Source of the DNA: Chitinilyticum aquatile DSM 21506
GTDB taxonomy: Bacteria > Pseudomonadota > Gammaproteobacteria > Burkholderiales > Chitinibacteraceae
Direction of reading: 5' to 3'
DNA: 64,000 nt
Assembly (NCBI RefSeq): GCF_000430805.1
Contig: NZ_AUMS01000007.1
Span: forward strand, 62,001 to 126,000
Positions 30,741 through 40,478 of this stretch are shown here, piece by piece (positions within the stretch are counted from its first letter, which is position 1; each line of letters opens with the position of its first letter). The notes beneath the pieces are model-generated. The model was not told the origin of the DNA and searched no databases. It was given only the letters and a program-made list of their open reading frames with translations. Made by a program: the position numbers and the translations under genes.

Positions 30741-31738
30741 CAATCCAGCCTCGCCACCACGTGCGCCATGTCCGGCGCGTAATAGACATTCTGCAGAATG
30801 CGCAGATCGCGGTGGCCGCTTATCTTGGCCAGCGTCATCACATCCACTTTCTGCGCCAGCCTGGTCAGCGCCTCACGGCGGGTGTCGTGAAAATGCAGAT
30901 CCTGCACCATCGCCCGATCACGCGCCTTGCGGAATTCGGCGTCCAGCACCCCCACCTTGAGCTGGAAAACCCGCTCATCGTCAGGGTTACGCACCACACC
31001 CAACACCTCCAGCAGCGCCCGGGCGCGCGAGGATAAGGGAACATCACGCGGATGCCCGTTTTTGGTTACCGGGATGTGCACCAGCCCGCGCGCAAGATCG
31101 ACGTGCTGCCAGCACATCGCGCAAATCTCACCTGCCCGCATTGCGGTTTCAATGGCAAACAGCAGCGCCGCCCCCACCCGCGCCCTGCCCGTCTGTGGCG
31201 GTACGCCTTCCAGATAGCCGAGCGCCAGCAGCAAACGGTCAATTTCTTCCGGGTGTACGCGCCGCTGCCGGGGCGGCGCTTCCTTTGGCTTGCTGACTCG
31301 CAACAGCGGGTTTTCCGGCAACCAGCGCCATTCACGCGCGGCGACGGTACAGGCGTGGCTGAGTATTCGCCATTCGCGCATCACCGTGGATCCGGAAACA
31401 CTCTTCAGCCGGCGATCACGCCATGCCGCGAAATGCTCTGGCCCGAGGCTGGCCAGCTGCACCTGGGCGATCTCATCCTCACAAAAGGATTCGATGCGGT
31501 ATTGCTCAAAACGATCAGAGCGCTTGGTCGGGCTCACCTCATTGGCATAGCGCTGCAGCAGATCACCGAATGTTTTATTCGACAGGCCCGCCACTTTCCC
31601 GCTGGCAATCTGCGCCTCGACCTCCGCCGCCCACGCCTGTGCCTGCGCCTTGGTTTTGCATGTGCAAGAACGAGACACTCCCGCCTTGCGCACCTTTGCC
31701 TGCCATGAACCGCTTGCGAGTTTCGTGAATGTCGCCAC
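30740..31738 (-). CDS. int: Tyrosine integrase
   Basis: A 332-residue recombinase. I take the GTG at 31738 (reading MATFTKLASGSWQAKVRKAG), which fits the usual start of this family; a TTG two codons earlier is also open. An arm-binding N-terminus is followed by the core-binding helix region and a catalytic domain. Catalytic residues: Arg in ETAMRAGEIC, Lys in VTKNGHPRDV, His-x-x-Arg in HFHDTRREAL, His in ISGHRDLRI and Tyr in QNVYYAPD. The gene lies next to the tRNA-Arg attachment site, as expected. Confidence 0.95.
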   Translation of the reverse strand: MATFTKLASGSWQAKVRKAGVSRSCTCKTKAQAQAWAAEVEAQIASGKVAGLSNKTFGDLLQRYANEVSPTKRSDRFEQYRIESFCEDEIAQVQLASLGPEHFAAWRDRRLKSVSGSTVMREWRILSHACTVAAREWRWLPENPLLRVSKPKEAPPRQRRVHPEEIDRLLLALGYLEGVPPQTGRARVGAALLFAIETAMRAGEICAMCWQHVDLARGLVHIPVTKNGHPRDVPLSSRARALLEVLGVVRNPDDERVFQLKVGVLDAEFRKARDRAMVQDLHFHDTRREALTRLAQKVDVMTLAKISGHRDLRILQNVYYAPDMAHVVARLD

Positions 31739-31758
31739 GCCCAATACCCTTAATCTGC

Positions 31759-31790
31759 CATGGACAAATCATGGACAAAACATGGACACT
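31759..31790. repeat. Three direct repeats beside int, candidate arm-type sites
   Basis: CATGGACAAA at 31759-31768 and 31770-31779, and CATGGACACT at 31781-31790, each start 11 bases apart (about one helical turn). They lie between the int start and the tRNA, where integrase arm sites are expected. Confidence 0.65.
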
Positions 31791-31849
31791 CGACAACAGA
31801 AAATTGCTAAAACTTGCGAAAAATCGCACAGGAACGCAGGCAACAAAAA

Positions 31850-31888
31850 ACCGCCGTAACCCTTGATTTGATTGGGTTTGCGGCGGTT
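31850..31888 (-). terminator. Long-stem terminator after tRNA-Arg
   Basis: Minus-strand ACCGCCG arms with a mismatched inner stem (AACCC/GGGTT) and a TTTTTTG run after it. It is on the prophage side of the tRNA, so the phage may supply a terminator to replace one displaced by integration. Confidence 0.7.
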
Positions 31889-31913
31889 TGTGCGCTACCG
31901 TAAAAACTATCGA

Positions 31914-31988
31914 TGGCACCCCCAGCAGGAATCGAACCTGCAACTAGCCCTTAGGAGGGGCTTATTATATCCATTTAACTATAGGGGC
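31914..31988 (-). tRNA. tRNA-Arg (anticodon CCT), prophage attachment site
   Basis: 75 bases ending in encoded CCA. The anticodon stem is AGCCC/GGGCT with loop CTCCTAA, so the anticodon is CCT. The T arm reads TTGCAGGTTCGATTCCTGC. The acceptor pairs GCCCCTA with TGGGGGT, with a G-U at the base. It closely resembles E. coli tRNA-Arg(CCU). The 3' end faces the prophage, so the att core is likely in its 3' half and the gene is restored by phage DNA. Confidence 0.95.
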
Positions 31989-32011
31989 CTTGCCTGCGCG
32001 GCATGTGCCGG

Positions 32012-32047
32012 GCGAGCGCATTCTATCAAAAGCCGGTCGCTTTGGGC
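32012..32047 (-). promoter_or_regulatory. Possible tRNA-Arg promoter
   Basis: On the minus strand GATAGAAT (-10 region, TAGAAT at 32025-32020) is followed by a GC-rich discriminator typical of stable-RNA promoters, 25 bases before the tRNA 5' end. The -35 is weak. Confidence 0.4.
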
Positions 32048-32101
32048 AGCCAGCTTGCCAAGCAGCACCCGAATAATGCAGACATTACGGATTTCAGCCT
32101 G

Positions 32102-32530
32102 CTAACGACTTCTGCGGCTATTGAAATCATCCAGCATTTTTTGCTCGCGACGATTTTCCTTCAGTTGCTCGTTCTGGTGGTGCCGCTGCTCAAGCGCTTC
32201 AAATGCCTTGACCTTGCGCTCTTTCTCCAGCCAGACCAGACGCAAATCGTCGTAACGCTGCTGCAAGCGGGCGATTTCTTCCCGCTGCTGCTGGCAGGCC
32301 ACGTCCAGCTTGGCAAGAAACAGCTGGTAATCACGCCACTGCGCAACCGTCATGCCGCCACCGGTCTGGCCAGTAAGGCGCGAACGGTATTCGGTCCGGT
32401 AGCCTTCTAGCTGGTCCAGCTTGCCCTGGGCAGTCAGCCAGCGGGCCTGTGCTTCCTGCATGGCGCGAGCAGCATCTTCGCGCTCGTCACGCGCGAGTTG
32501 CAGCAGAAAAGCAAAACGGAACTGGGCCAT
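32102..32530 (-). CDS. fliJ: Flagellar export chaperone FliJ
   Basis: A 142-residue, almost wholly coiled-coil protein (MAQFRFAFLLQLARDEREDA) ending in a basic tail NSRRSR. It is typical in length for FliJ, the stalk component that links the FliI ATPase to the export gate and escorts chaperones. It lies 4 bases after fliI. fliK, which often follows fliJ, is not next: after it comes the tRNA and the prophage. Confidence 0.9.
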   Translation of the reverse strand: MAQFRFAFLLQLARDEREDAARAMQEAQARWLTAQGKLDQLEGYRTEYRSRLTGQTGGGMTVAQWRDYQLFLAKLDVACQQQREEIARLQQRYDDLRLVWLEKERKVKAFEALEQRHHQNEQLKENRREQKMLDDFNSRRSR

Positions 32531-32534
32531 TGCC

Positions 32535-33935
32535 TCACATCATGAAGAGCTGGGAAAGCTTCATTCTAGCCCCGGCATAGTCTTCACGTTCGTTGATTGA
32601 TTGCTGCAAAAACTGCTCGAAGGACGGATGCCGGCGGATGGCATCATCCAGCACCGGATCCGAGCCGGGCACATAGGCTCCAACGCTGATCAGGTCGCGG
32701 CTACGCTGATAGCGCGAGTAAAGGTATTTGAAGCGCCGCACCAGCTCGAATTCTTCCGGAGCAATGATGTCGTGCATCACGCGCGAAATGGATGCCTCGA
32801 TGTCAATCGCCGGATAGTGCCCCGATTCGGCCAGCTGCCGGCTGAGTACGAAGTGGCCATCCAGAATCGCCCGGGCATTATCGGCAATCGGGTCCTGCTG
32901 GTCGTCACCTTCCGAAAGGACGGTATAGAACGCGGTAATCGAGCCGCTGCCCTCGCGACCATTGCCGGCCCGCTCGACGAGTTGAGGTAGTCGCGCAAAC
33001 ACGGAGGCCGGATAGCCTTTGGTCGCAGGCGGCTCGCCAACCGCCAGAGCGATCTCACGCTGCGCCATGGCGTAACGTGTAAGCGAGTCCATGATCAGCA
33101 GCACATGCTGACCCTGATTGCGGAAATATTCGGCAACTGCGGTCGCGTAGGCCGCGCCATACAGGCGCAACAGCGGCGGCGTATCAGCGGGAGCGGCAAT
33201 CACCACCGAGCGCTGCAACCCCTCTTCGCCAAGAATGTTCTCGATGAAATCCTTCACTTCGCGGCCACGCTCGCCGATCAGGCCGACGACCACCACATCG
33301 GCCGTGGTAAACCGGGCCATCATCCCCAGCAACACCGACTTGCCGACCCCCGAGCCAGCAAAGAGGCCCAGCCGCTGCCCGCGCCCAACGGTCAGCATGG
33401 CGTTGATGGCACGAACCCCCACATCCATCACATAGCGTACTGGTTCACGATCCATCGGATTGTATGCGCGGGCAAACAATGGTTGCCAGGCATCCGACTC
33501 CAGTTTGCCCTTGCCGTCCAGCGGACGTCCCAGGCCATCAAGAATCCGGCCCAGCAGCCCCCAGCCTACCGGCATCTGCCGGCCATGGTCTTCGAGGCGC
33601 CGCTGCACTGCACGTGCGACACCATAATCCGGCTGGCGGGCTGCAATGTCTTCATGCGGCAGCACGCGCGCACCGGGCTCGACACCGTACAACTCGGCAA
33701 TCGGCATCAGAAACAGGCGGTCTTCCTGAAAACCGACCACGACAGCCTCGACGGGATGGCCGCCCGGCGTGATCACATCGCAGGAAGTGCCGATCGGCAG
33801 GCGCAGGCCAACGGCCTCCAGTACCAGGCCTGAAACGCGGGTCAGACGCCCTTGTGGTGTCCAGGGGCGCATCCACGATGATGCTGCCGCGCAATCCCGG
33901 AGGTATTGCCGGCAGAACCCGAGAGCTTCACTCAC
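32535..33935 (-). CDS. fliI: Flagellum-specific ATPase FliI
   Basis: A 466-residue protein with a GTG start at 33935 that overlaps fliH. Walker [18 protein letters not shown] lies near residue 160-176 and Walker [16 protein letters not shown] later, with the family motif [16 protein letters not shown]. It powers and orders substrate export through the flagellar type III apparatus at the inner membrane. It follows fliH and precedes fliJ as usual. Length is normal. Confidence 0.98.
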   Translation of the reverse strand: MSEALGFCRQYLRDCAAASSWMRPWTPQGRLTRVSGLVLEAVGLRLPIGTSCDVITPGGHPVEAVVVGFQEDRLFLMPIAELYGVEPGARVLPHEDIAARQPDYGVARAVQRRLEDHGRQMPVGWGLLGRILDGLGRPLDGKGKLESDAWQPLFARAYNPMDREPVRYVMDVGVRAINAMLTVGRGQRLGLFAGSGVGKSVLLGMMARFTTADVVVVGLIGERGREVKDFIENILGEEGLQRSVVIAAPADTPPLLRLYGAAYATAVAEYFRNQGQHVLLIMDSLTRYAMAQREIALAVGEPPATKGYPASVFARLPQLVERAGNGREGSGSITAFYTVLSEGDDQQDPIADNARAILDGHFVLSRQLAESGHYPAIDIEASISRVMHDIIAPEEFELVRRFKYLYSRYQRSRDLISVGAYVPGSDPVLDDAIRRHPSFEQFLQQSINEREDYAGARMKLSQLFMM

Positions 33936-34776
33936 TGTCGAACTCAGCGCTGACCGGAGGCATTGCAGTCGCGCTCACGGCACGTTTATCACTATCCGCC
34001 GGCACGGCCGCGGTGGATTCCCAGGCCAATGCCGGCACATCATCGCGACGCAAAACGGCCAGCTGGTTCTGCCAGCGTGTGGCCAGCGAAATATCGACTG
34101 ACGATGCTGGTGTCTCGATCCTGCAGCCGCCAGCCGGCAAGGAAGGATCAGGAACCAGACGCCAGACGTCCTCCGGCAACTCGACCTGCAAATCGGATTG
34201 CAATAGCACCAGATCATCGGGATTGAGCAGCATGCGCGCAGGCGAGCGCACCGCAGGCAGCGCAGCCAGAACCTCGCGGATACCCGCCATCAGCACGGTA
34301 CGATCTGCATGCAGCTCATCGCGTACAACCTGCCGGGCAATGGTCAGCGACAAATCGAGCACTTCTTCAGCCAGCTCTCTCTCGGCGCCGGTCAGCCAGT
34401 CGCTCATGCGGGCTACCAGCTCCTGCATGCGCTGCACCTCGGCCACAGCCTGTTCGCGACCAGCCTGCAGTCCGGCCTGATAACCTTCATCATGCGCCTG
34501 CTGCTGGATTGCTTCGATTTCTTCGGCCGTCGGATAGGGCAAAGCCGGCGCCTCAACCACACCGGAAGGAGTTTCTTCCTGGGTATAGCCCTGCACCCCT
34601 TCCTGATAAATGGATTCAACCTCAATACCTGCACCGGTATCAACAGCATCAGGTACAGACTCCGCGACCTCCGGAGCAGGCTGTGCGGGCGGGGAATCCA
34701 GCAGCGAACCAAATTGCCAGCGCTGGAAGCCGGACAGCTCTTCGCGCGGAATCACGCGACGGGGATTGGATGACAT
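33928..34776 (-). CDS. fliH: Flagellar assembly protein FliH
   Basis: A 282-residue protein ([20 protein letters not shown]). An acidic, proline-containing N-terminal half leads to a Gly-heptad-like helix ([20 protein letters not shown]), characteristic of FliH, followed by the FliI-binding domain. FliH restrains the FliI ATPase and docks it to the C-ring. The early frame end overlaps fliI by 8 bases. Confidence 0.94.
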   Translation of the reverse strand: MSSNPRRVIPREELSGFQRWQFGSLLDSPPAQPAPEVAESVPDAVDTGAGIEVESIYQEGVQGYTQEETPSGVVEAPALPYPTAEEIEAIQQQAHDEGYQAGLQAGREQAVAEVQRMQELVARMSDWLTGAERELAEEVLDLSLTIARQVVRDELHADRTVLMAGIREVLAALPAVRSPARMLLNPDDLVLLQSDLQVELPEDVWRLVPDPSLPAGGCRIETPASSVDISLATRWQNQLAVLRRDDVPALAWESTAAVPADSDKRAVSATAMPPVSAEFDSE

Positions 34777-34779
34777 CGC

Positions 34780-35787
34780 TTATTCCACCAGCCCTTCGTC
34801 GCCCTTGCCACCCAGCACGATCTGGCCTTCGTCGGCCAGCCGCCGCACGATCTTGAGGATTTCCTTCTGTTCGGCCTCGACTTCGGACAGCTTGACCGGC
34901 CCCTTGGCCTCCAGATCTTCGCGCAGCATTTCTGCTGCCCGTGATGACATGTTCTTGAAGATCTTTTCGCGCAAGGCCTGGCTGGTGCCTTTCATGGCAA
35001 TGATCAGCGCATCGGACTGCACCTCGCGCAACAGCAGCTGGATGCCGCGATCGTCGATATCCAGAATGTTGTCGAAGGTGAACATCTTGTCCTGGATTTT
35101 CTGTGCCAGCTCGGGGTCGTATTCGCGGATATTGGAAATCGCCGAGGCCTCGACCACGCCCCCCATGAAGTTAAGGATGTCGGCGGCCATGTGCACCCCA
35201 CCCATGGCGCTCTTCTTGATCTTGTCCGAGCCGGACAGGAGCTGGGTCAGCACGTCATTGAGCTCGCGCAGCGCAGATGGCTGTACACCTTCCAGCGTGG
35301 CGATGCGCAGCAGCACATCGTTGCGCAGGCGCTCGACAAAATTCGACAGGATTTCGGACGACTGGTCGGGTTCGAGGTGAACCAGAATCGTGGCAATGAT
35401 CTGCGGGTGCTCGTTTTTGATCAACTCAGCGACGGCAGCTGAATCCATCCACTTCAGTGACTCGATGCCGTTGTTGTCATTGCCCTGCAGGATGCGGTCC
35501 AGCAGGTTGGCGGCCTTGTCGCTACCCAGCGCCTTGGTCAGCACCGAGCGGATGTATTCATCGGCTGCGCCAAGGTTCGCGCGGTTCTGCGTCGAGGCGA
35601 CAAAATCACCCAGTACGACATCCACTTCTTCGCGCTTGACGTTATTCATGTTGGCCATCGCGAAGCCCAGCTTCTGGACTTCCTTGGGGCCAAGAAATTT
35701 GAAGACTTCCACTGCGGCTTCTTCACCGAGCGTCATCAGCAGGATCGCGCCCTTGCGCACCCCTTCTTCATTCAGACTGGCTGCCAT
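34780..35787 (-). CDS. fliG: Flagellar motor switch protein FliG
   Basis: A 335-residue protein of normal length. The three FliG domains are in order: an N-terminal FliF-binding part (EEGVRKGAILLMTLGEEAAV), a middle part containing NEHPQIIATILVHLEPDQSS, and a C-terminal torque domain with charged helices (MKGTSQALREKIFKNMSSRA). It forms part of the C-ring that turns against the stator. It lies 14 bases after fliF and 3 before fliH. Confidence 0.98.
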   Translation of the reverse strand: MAASLNEEGVRKGAILLMTLGEEAAVEVFKFLGPKEVQKLGFAMANMNNVKREEVDVVLGDFVASTQNRANLGAADEYIRSVLTKALGSDKAANLLDRILQGNDNNGIESLKWMDSAAVAELIKNEHPQIIATILVHLEPDQSSEILSNFVERLRNDVLLRIATLEGVQPSALRELNDVLTQLLSGSDKIKKSAMGGVHMAADILNFMGGVVEASAISNIREYDPELAQKIQDKMFTFDNILDIDDRGIQLLLREVQSDALIIAMKGTSQALREKIFKNMSSRAAEMLREDLEAKGPVKLSEVEAEQKEILKIVRRLADEGQIVLGGKGDEGLVE

Positions 35788-35801
35788 TGTATTACCCTGC
35801 C

Positions 35802-37529
35802 TTACCCAATCTTGTTGGGATTTTCATTCTTGCCATCTTCATCGCTCATCCATTCGCGCAGGATGGTTGCGACCATGCGGGGATCATTCTTGGCCAGTTC
35901 CTTGGCCTGCTGCATCAGATCGGCAAAGGCTGCCAGATGCGCCTGGTCCTCTTCGGAACTGCGCGCAGCCTCGCTGCTTTCACCTTCCCCGCCAAGCGCT
36001 CCAAGCCCGTCACCCAGATCGAGCTGGAGCGATTTGCCGTCGGCACTGCCGCGGGCGATATCCTTCATCAGCGGACGAACGATAAAGAACAGCAGATAGA
36101 TAACGGCGATGGCCAACAATAGCACCTTCAGCACGGTAGGCCAGTTGGCCTGCAGATAGTCGGTCGCCTTTTCGACAGCCGGCCGGTCTTCCAGCGGAGC
36201 CGCATCCGCAAAGGCGGCATTGACCACATTCACCGAATCACCGCGCCCCTGGTTGTAGCCAATGGCTTCGCGCACCAGATTGTTGATCTGGGCCATTTCC
36301 TGGGCACTGAACGGCACATAGCTGGCCTTGCCATCCTTGTCCTTGCCCGGCTTGAAGTTGAGCACAACGGCAGCTGAGAGACGTTTCACCGTGCCAACAG
36401 GCTGCTTGACATGCTGGATGGTCTTGTCGACCTCGTAATTGATCGTTGCTTCACGCCGGGAATTGCCGGCACTTTCGCTGCCACTGGCACCGGTGGCTCC
36501 AGAAGCAACGGGCGCGGTAATCGGCGCGGTTGCAGCACCCGGCGGCTGATTGGACAGAGCGCCCGGCACCCCCATTGCCGCACCATCCGGCGAACGAGCC
36601 TGCTGGTCGAGTGTCTGCTGGCTGCGAATTGACGCGGCATTGGGCGGCGAATTGGGCTTGAAGGTCTCGGAGGTCTGCTCGACCTCGGCAAAATCGACCT
36701 GCGCGGTAATCTCTGCGCGGACATTATCCTTGCCGACCAGCGGCGCCAGAATGGCCTGCACACGCTCGACATAGCCACGCTCGATCTGCATCACGTACTG
36801 CAGCTGGCTCTGGTCAAGATTGCTCTGATTGAGGCGGTTATTGTTCGACAGGAGATTGCCGTCCTGGTCGACTACGGTGACATTCTTGACCAACAGATCA
36901 GGGACACTGCTGGAAACCAGATGAACGACACCGGCTACCTGGGCGCCATCCAGGGTACGACCGGGACGCAAGGTCAGAATGACGGATGCAGTGGGTTTCT
37001 GCTGATCTCGCAGGAAAACGGACTGCTTCGGAATTGCCAGATGAACGCGGGCTTTTTCGACAGCGGAAACGGTTTCGATGGAACGGGCCAGCTCGCCCTC
37101 AATGGCGCGCTGGTAATTGACCTGCTCGGTAAACTGGGAAACACCGAATTTCTGGTTGTCGAGCAGCTCGAAGCCGACATTGCCGGATTTCGGCAAGCCT
37201 TGGGCAGCCAGCTTGAGACGGACGTCATAAATCTTGTCGGCCGGTACGGAAATGGCTCCGCCCGCATCCAGCTTGTAGGGGATGTTCATTTGCTGCAGTG
37301 ACTGCACCACTGCGCCACCTTCCTTATCGGGAATGTTGGTAAACAACACCCGGTAAGACGGCTCCTTTGACCAGATCAGCCCGCCAATCAATGCTGCGAT
37401 CACGGCGGCGACCAGCCCCATGAGCAGAATCTTGCGAGCAGATGACAGTTCACCGAAGCGTTGCTGAAAGCCGCTGATGCTTTGCCCTGCGATAATCGTG
37501 CGCTGCGCTACCGTGCCTGCTTCTGCCAT
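35802..37529 (-). CDS. fliF: Flagellar MS-ring protein FliF
   Basis: A 575-residue protein. Two transmembrane helices flank a large periplasmic part: one near residues 34-53 (ILLMGLVAAVIAALIGGLIW) and one near 465-485 (LKVLLLAIAVIYLLFFIV). Ring-building motifs (KEGGAVVQSLQQMNIPYKL and VEKARVHLAIPKQSVF) lie between. The C-terminal cytoplasmic tail binds FliG. The Ser/Gly/Ala-rich insert before the second helix is common in this family. Confidence 0.98.
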   Translation of the reverse strand: MAEAGTVAQRTIIAGQSISGFQQRFGELSSARKILLMGLVAAVIAALIGGLIWSKEPSYRVLFTNIPDKEGGAVVQSLQQMNIPYKLDAGGAISVPADKIYDVRLKLAAQGLPKSGNVGFELLDNQKFGVSQFTEQVNYQRAIEGELARSIETVSAVEKARVHLAIPKQSVFLRDQQKPTASVILTLRPGRTLDGAQVAGVVHLVSSSVPDLLVKNVTVVDQDGNLLSNNNRLNQSNLDQSQLQYVMQIERGYVERVQAILAPLVGKDNVRAEITAQVDFAEVEQTSETFKPNSPPNAASIRSQQTLDQQARSPDGAAMGVPGALSNQPPGAATAPITAPVASGATGASGSESAGNSRREATINYEVDKTIQHVKQPVGTVKRLSAAVVLNFKPGKDKDGKASYVPFSAQEMAQINNLVREAIGYNQGRGDSVNVVNAAFADAAPLEDRPAVEKATDYLQANWPTVLKVLLLAIAVIYLLFFIVRPLMKDIARGSADGKSLQLDLGDGLGALGGEGESSEAARSSEEDQAHLAAFADLMQQAKELAKNDPRMVATILREWMSDEDGKNENPNKIG

Positions 37530-37555
37530 ACCCTAGCCAAGTCAATGCCCGCAGG

Positions 37556-37879
37556 TTAAACCTGCATATTCATGATTTCCTGATAGGCAGTGACAAGTTT
37601 GTTACGCACCTGCACCATCGTCTGAAAACTCAGACTGGCTTTTTGCAGTGAAACCATCACATCCTGCAGATTGGTTTCTGCATCCCCGGACTGGAATGCC
37701 TGCTGCTGGGCCTGGGCGCTTTGCTGCATCTGGCTGACCTGGTCAATCGACTGCTTGAGCATTGAACCAAAATCGGGCTGATCCGCTGCATCGGCTGCCG
37801 GTGTCGCAGATTGCCCCGAGGCCAATGCGCTCATCGAACGCAATTCGCCCAGCAACTGATCGATACCTTGCACACTCAT
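37556..37879 (-). CDS. fliE: Flagellar hook-basal body protein FliE
   Basis: A 107-residue protein (MSVQGIDQLLGELRSMSALA) ending in the FliE C-terminal helix (MVSLQKASLSFQTMVQVRNK then YQEIMNMQV). FliE joins the MS ring to the proximal rod. It is the first gene of the fliEFGHIJ run and lies 26 bases before fliF. Confidence 0.96.
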   Translation of the reverse strand: MSVQGIDQLLGELRSMSALASGQSATPAADAADQPDFGSMLKQSIDQVSQMQQSAQAQQQAFQSGDAETNLQDVMVSLQKASLSFQTMVQVRNKLVTAYQEIMNMQV

Positions 37880-37953
37880 CTTGTTTGCCTATCCTTCTGC
37901 GCAAAATTGTAGGGGGGCTGGCAATACGCAGCAAGCAAATCCTGCGCCATGTC

Positions 37954-39282
37954 TCAAACTGGGGCTGTACCATCCTCTTCGCGGTACTGGGCCAGCTTGT
38001 GCCGGAGCGTACGTTCGCTCATGTTCAGGCGCTCGGCGGCCAGCTTTCTGACACCGCCAACTGCCTTCAGCGTCTCCAGAATATGGCGCTTTTCCATCTC
38101 TTTCAGGTCAGTCACGGGCTCAGCAAGCGATTCGGGGACAACAGACTGAGCGGCAACTCTTGCCGCCTGCGGCAAAAAAATCTCTTCGGCACGCACCTCA
38201 TCACCGGGAGCAAGAATCAGCGCGCGCTGGATTACATTATCCAGCTCTCGGATATTACCCAGCCAATCATGATTTTCCAGCTTCTGCACGGCACTAACAG
38301 TCAGAACGGGTAGCCGCCGCTGCTGCCGTGCTGCATGCTTGGCAAGCAAGGCACGTGCCAGCGGCACGATATCCGCCTTGCGTTCACGCAGTGCTGGCAG
38401 ATGCAGGGGAAACACATTAAGCCGATAGAACAGATCTTCACGGAACCGCCCAGCCGCAACTTCTTCCTGCAGATCCCGGTTCGATGTCGACAAAACCCTG
38501 ATATCTAGCCGGATGCTTTTGTTTCCTCCCACCCGTTCAAGCTCGCGCTCCTGCAGAACACGCAGCAACTTGGCCTGCAGAGCAAGCGGCATCTCGGTAA
38601 TTTCATCCAGCAGCAAGGTTCCACCTTGCGCCTGCTCGAACTTGCCCTGATGCTGCCCGGTGGCGCCGGTAAACGCGCCCTTCTCATGCCCGAACAGGGT
38701 CGACTCCAGCAACTGCTCCGGAATGGCCGCACAATTGATCGCCACAAACGGTTTGTCAGAACGAGGACTGTGGCCATGAATATAGCGCGCCAGAACCTCC
38801 TTCCCTGTACCCGATTCACCGGTAATCAGCACGGACGCATCCGTCGCGGCGACACGCTGAGCCATTTCCAGCAACAGGCACATCTGCGGATCAGTCGCGA
38901 TCAATTCGGACTCTGCACTGGCATGCAGGATGTACTTTTCCACATCGGCCAGCAATCGGGCCGGCTCGAAGGGCTTGGGAAGGTAATGACAGGCACCGGC
39001 GTGCAAGGCTGCAACGGCCTTCTCCACAACACCGAATGCGGTCATCAGAATAAAGGGTAGCCATGGATAATGCTGCTTGACCTCTGCGAGCAGGGTCTCG
39101 CCATCCATCGGCTTCATCTGTACGTCGGAGAGAACCAAACCGACCCGTTCGCACGCCAGCAAGGCCAGCGCGCGCGTCCCATCCTCGGCAGCAAGCACCT
39201 GATAACCGCCCAGCTCAAGCGTATCGACCAGCGCTTCACGCAGGGCATCGTCATCCTCCACAACCAGGATGGGTAAATACAT
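37954..39282 (-). CDS. Sigma-54 response regulator, FlrC/FleR-like
   Basis: A 442-residue protein from ATG 39282 (MYLPILVVEDDDALREALVD), although a TTG at 39297 is also open. The receiver domain has phosphoacceptor Asp53 (LVLSDVQMKP). The AAA+ domain follows with Walker A GESGTGKEVLARY, the sigma-54 loop GAFTGA and Walker B GTLLLDEITEM. A Fis-type HTH ends the protein (RKLAAERLNMSERTLRHKLA). FlrC/FleR activators switch on class III flagellar genes such as fliE onward. The usual partner kinase (FlrB/FleS) is not adjacent. Confidence 0.93.
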   Translation of the reverse strand: MYLPILVVEDDDALREALVDTLELGGYQVLAAEDGTRALALLACERVGLVLSDVQMKPMDGETLLAEVKQHYPWLPFILMTAFGVVEKAVAALHAGACHYLPKPFEPARLLADVEKYILHASAESELIATDPQMCLLLEMAQRVAATDASVLITGESGTGKEVLARYIHGHSPRSDKPFVAINCAAIPEQLLESTLFGHEKGAFTGATGQHQGKFEQAQGGTLLLDEITEMPLALQAKLLRVLQERELERVGGNKSIRLDIRVLSTSNRDLQEEVAAGRFREDLFYRLNVFPLHLPALRERKADIVPLARALLAKHAARQQRRLPVLTVSAVQKLENHDWLGNIRELDNVIQRALILAPGDEVRAEEIFLPQAARVAAQSVVPESLAEPVTDLKEMEKRHILETLKAVGGVRKLAAERLNMSERTLRHKLAQYREEDGTAPV

Positions 39283-39377
39283 AAGTACACCGTTCAAATT
39301 GATTGATCATTCCGCTCCGGGAGAGCCCTGAATTGCCTTCCCCCGAGAAGCGGTTGTACCGCATTTCCAGCACTCCG

Positions 39378-40463
39378 CTAGATGCGCGTAGCCCGGCCAC
39401 CCTTGGTATGCAGCCAGCTCAACAGGCGCGGGGCAATTTCGCGCAGCGGCAGTATTTCATCAACACCACCCGCTGCAATAGCCTCTTTGGGCATACCGAA
39501 TACCACACAGCTCGACTCATCCTGGGCAAAGTTGTAGGCACCCGCCTGCTTCATTTCCAGCATGCCCTGCGCTCCATCCCTGCCCATACCGGTGAGAATC
39601 ACTCCCACCGCATTGCGACCCGCCACATTCGCAGCGGAGCGGAATAATACATCAACCGAAGGGCGATGCCGGTTTACCGGTGGTGCCTGCGAAAGCTCGC
39701 ACACATAATTGGCCCCTGACACCCCCAGCAACAGATGTGAATGCCCTGGAGCGATATAGGCGTGACCAGGCAACACCCGCTCGCCATGCTCGGCCTCCTT
39801 GACCGTAATCCGGCAGAGGGAATCCAGCCTTGCCGCAAAAGAGCGGGTAAACATTTCCGGCATGTGCTGGGCAATCAGAATGCCCGGGGCATCAGCCGGC
39901 ATCGGCTGCAAAAATTCCTTCAATGCCTCCGTCCCACCTGTTGAAGCCCCCACAATGATCAGCTTTTCGGATTTAAGCAGCGGACGCGAATGCTTGGGCA
40001 GCACGGCATCCGCACTGTGACTGGGCGGCACCGAAATCATCGGCGTTTTCCCAACAGTTGACTGTGCAGCGGCCCGGATTTTCTCCCGGATTTCGTCAGC
40101 GTAACCATTCATTCCATTCACGATATCCATTTTTGGTTTGGCCACGATCTCGACGGCCCCGAGCTCCAGTGCCCGCAAGGCGATTTCCGTCCCCCGTTCG
40201 GTCAGCGAAGATACCATCACCACCGGCGTGGGCTTGAGCCTCATGAGACGGGACAGAAACTCTAGCCCGTCCATTTTCGGCATTTCCACATCCAGTGTAA
40301 TCACATCGGGATTCAGCTCCCGAATGCGCTCACGGGCAACAAGGGGGTCCGGCGCCACCGCGACACAGGACATATCAGCAGCACCATCAATGATCTCGCG
40401 CAGCAGGCCGCGAATCAGCGCGGAATCATCGACTACCACAACACGGATGCCTGCCTTGCTCAT
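39378..40463 (-). CDS. cheB: Chemotaxis methylesterase/glutaminase CheB
   Basis: A 361-residue protein starting at ATG 40463 ([20 protein letters not shown]). The receiver domain carries phospho-acceptor Asp58 ([16 protein letters not shown]). The esterase domain has the Ser-His-Asp set: Ser in [11 protein letters not shown], His in [10 protein letters not shown] and Asp in [10 protein letters not shown]. It removes methyl groups from chemoreceptors after phosphorylation by CheA. It closes the che block before the flr/fli genes. Confidence 0.97.
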   Translation of the reverse strand: MSKAGIRVVVVDDSALIRGLLREIIDGAADMSCVAVAPDPLVARERIRELNPDVITLDVEMPKMDGLEFLSRLMRLKPTPVVMVSSLTERGTEIALRALELGAVEIVAKPKMDIVNGMNGYADEIREKIRAAAQSTVGKTPMISVPPSHSADAVLPKHSRPLLKSEKLIIVGASTGGTEALKEFLQPMPADAPGILIAQHMPEMFTRSFAARLDSLCRITVKEAEHGERVLPGHAYIAPGHSHLLLGVSGANYVCELSQAPPVNRHRPSVDVLFRSAANVAGRNAVGVILTGMGRDGAQGMLEMKQAGAYNFAQDESSCVVFGMPKEAIAAGGVDEILPLREIAPRLLSWLHTKGGRATRI

Positions 40464-40478
40464 GACGAACAACACCTC

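Larger units (their letters stand above)
1..31988. mobile_element. Lambdoid siphovirus-type prophage, left end outside window
   Basis: The block holds a full lambda-like logic: late genes on the minus strand, a divergent cI/cro control region near 19.3 kb, a plus-strand early operon, and a minus-strand tyrosine integrase beside a tRNA-Arg gene whose 3' end faces the prophage. The tape-measure gene runs off base 1, so the remaining tail genes, lysis genes and the second att site lie outside. The right limit is set at the tRNA because integrases of this kind recombine inside the 3' half of a tRNA; the exact att core cannot be defined without the other end. All genes recognised look intact, so the prophage may be functional. 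Confidence 0.93.

Noticed and set aside
1-31988. Lysis genes (holin, endolysin, Rz) in the prophage
   Set aside because: None is recognisable in the visible part. The small membrane proteins at 24-30 kb are in the early operon and lack an endolysin neighbour; lysis genes are probably beyond base 1.
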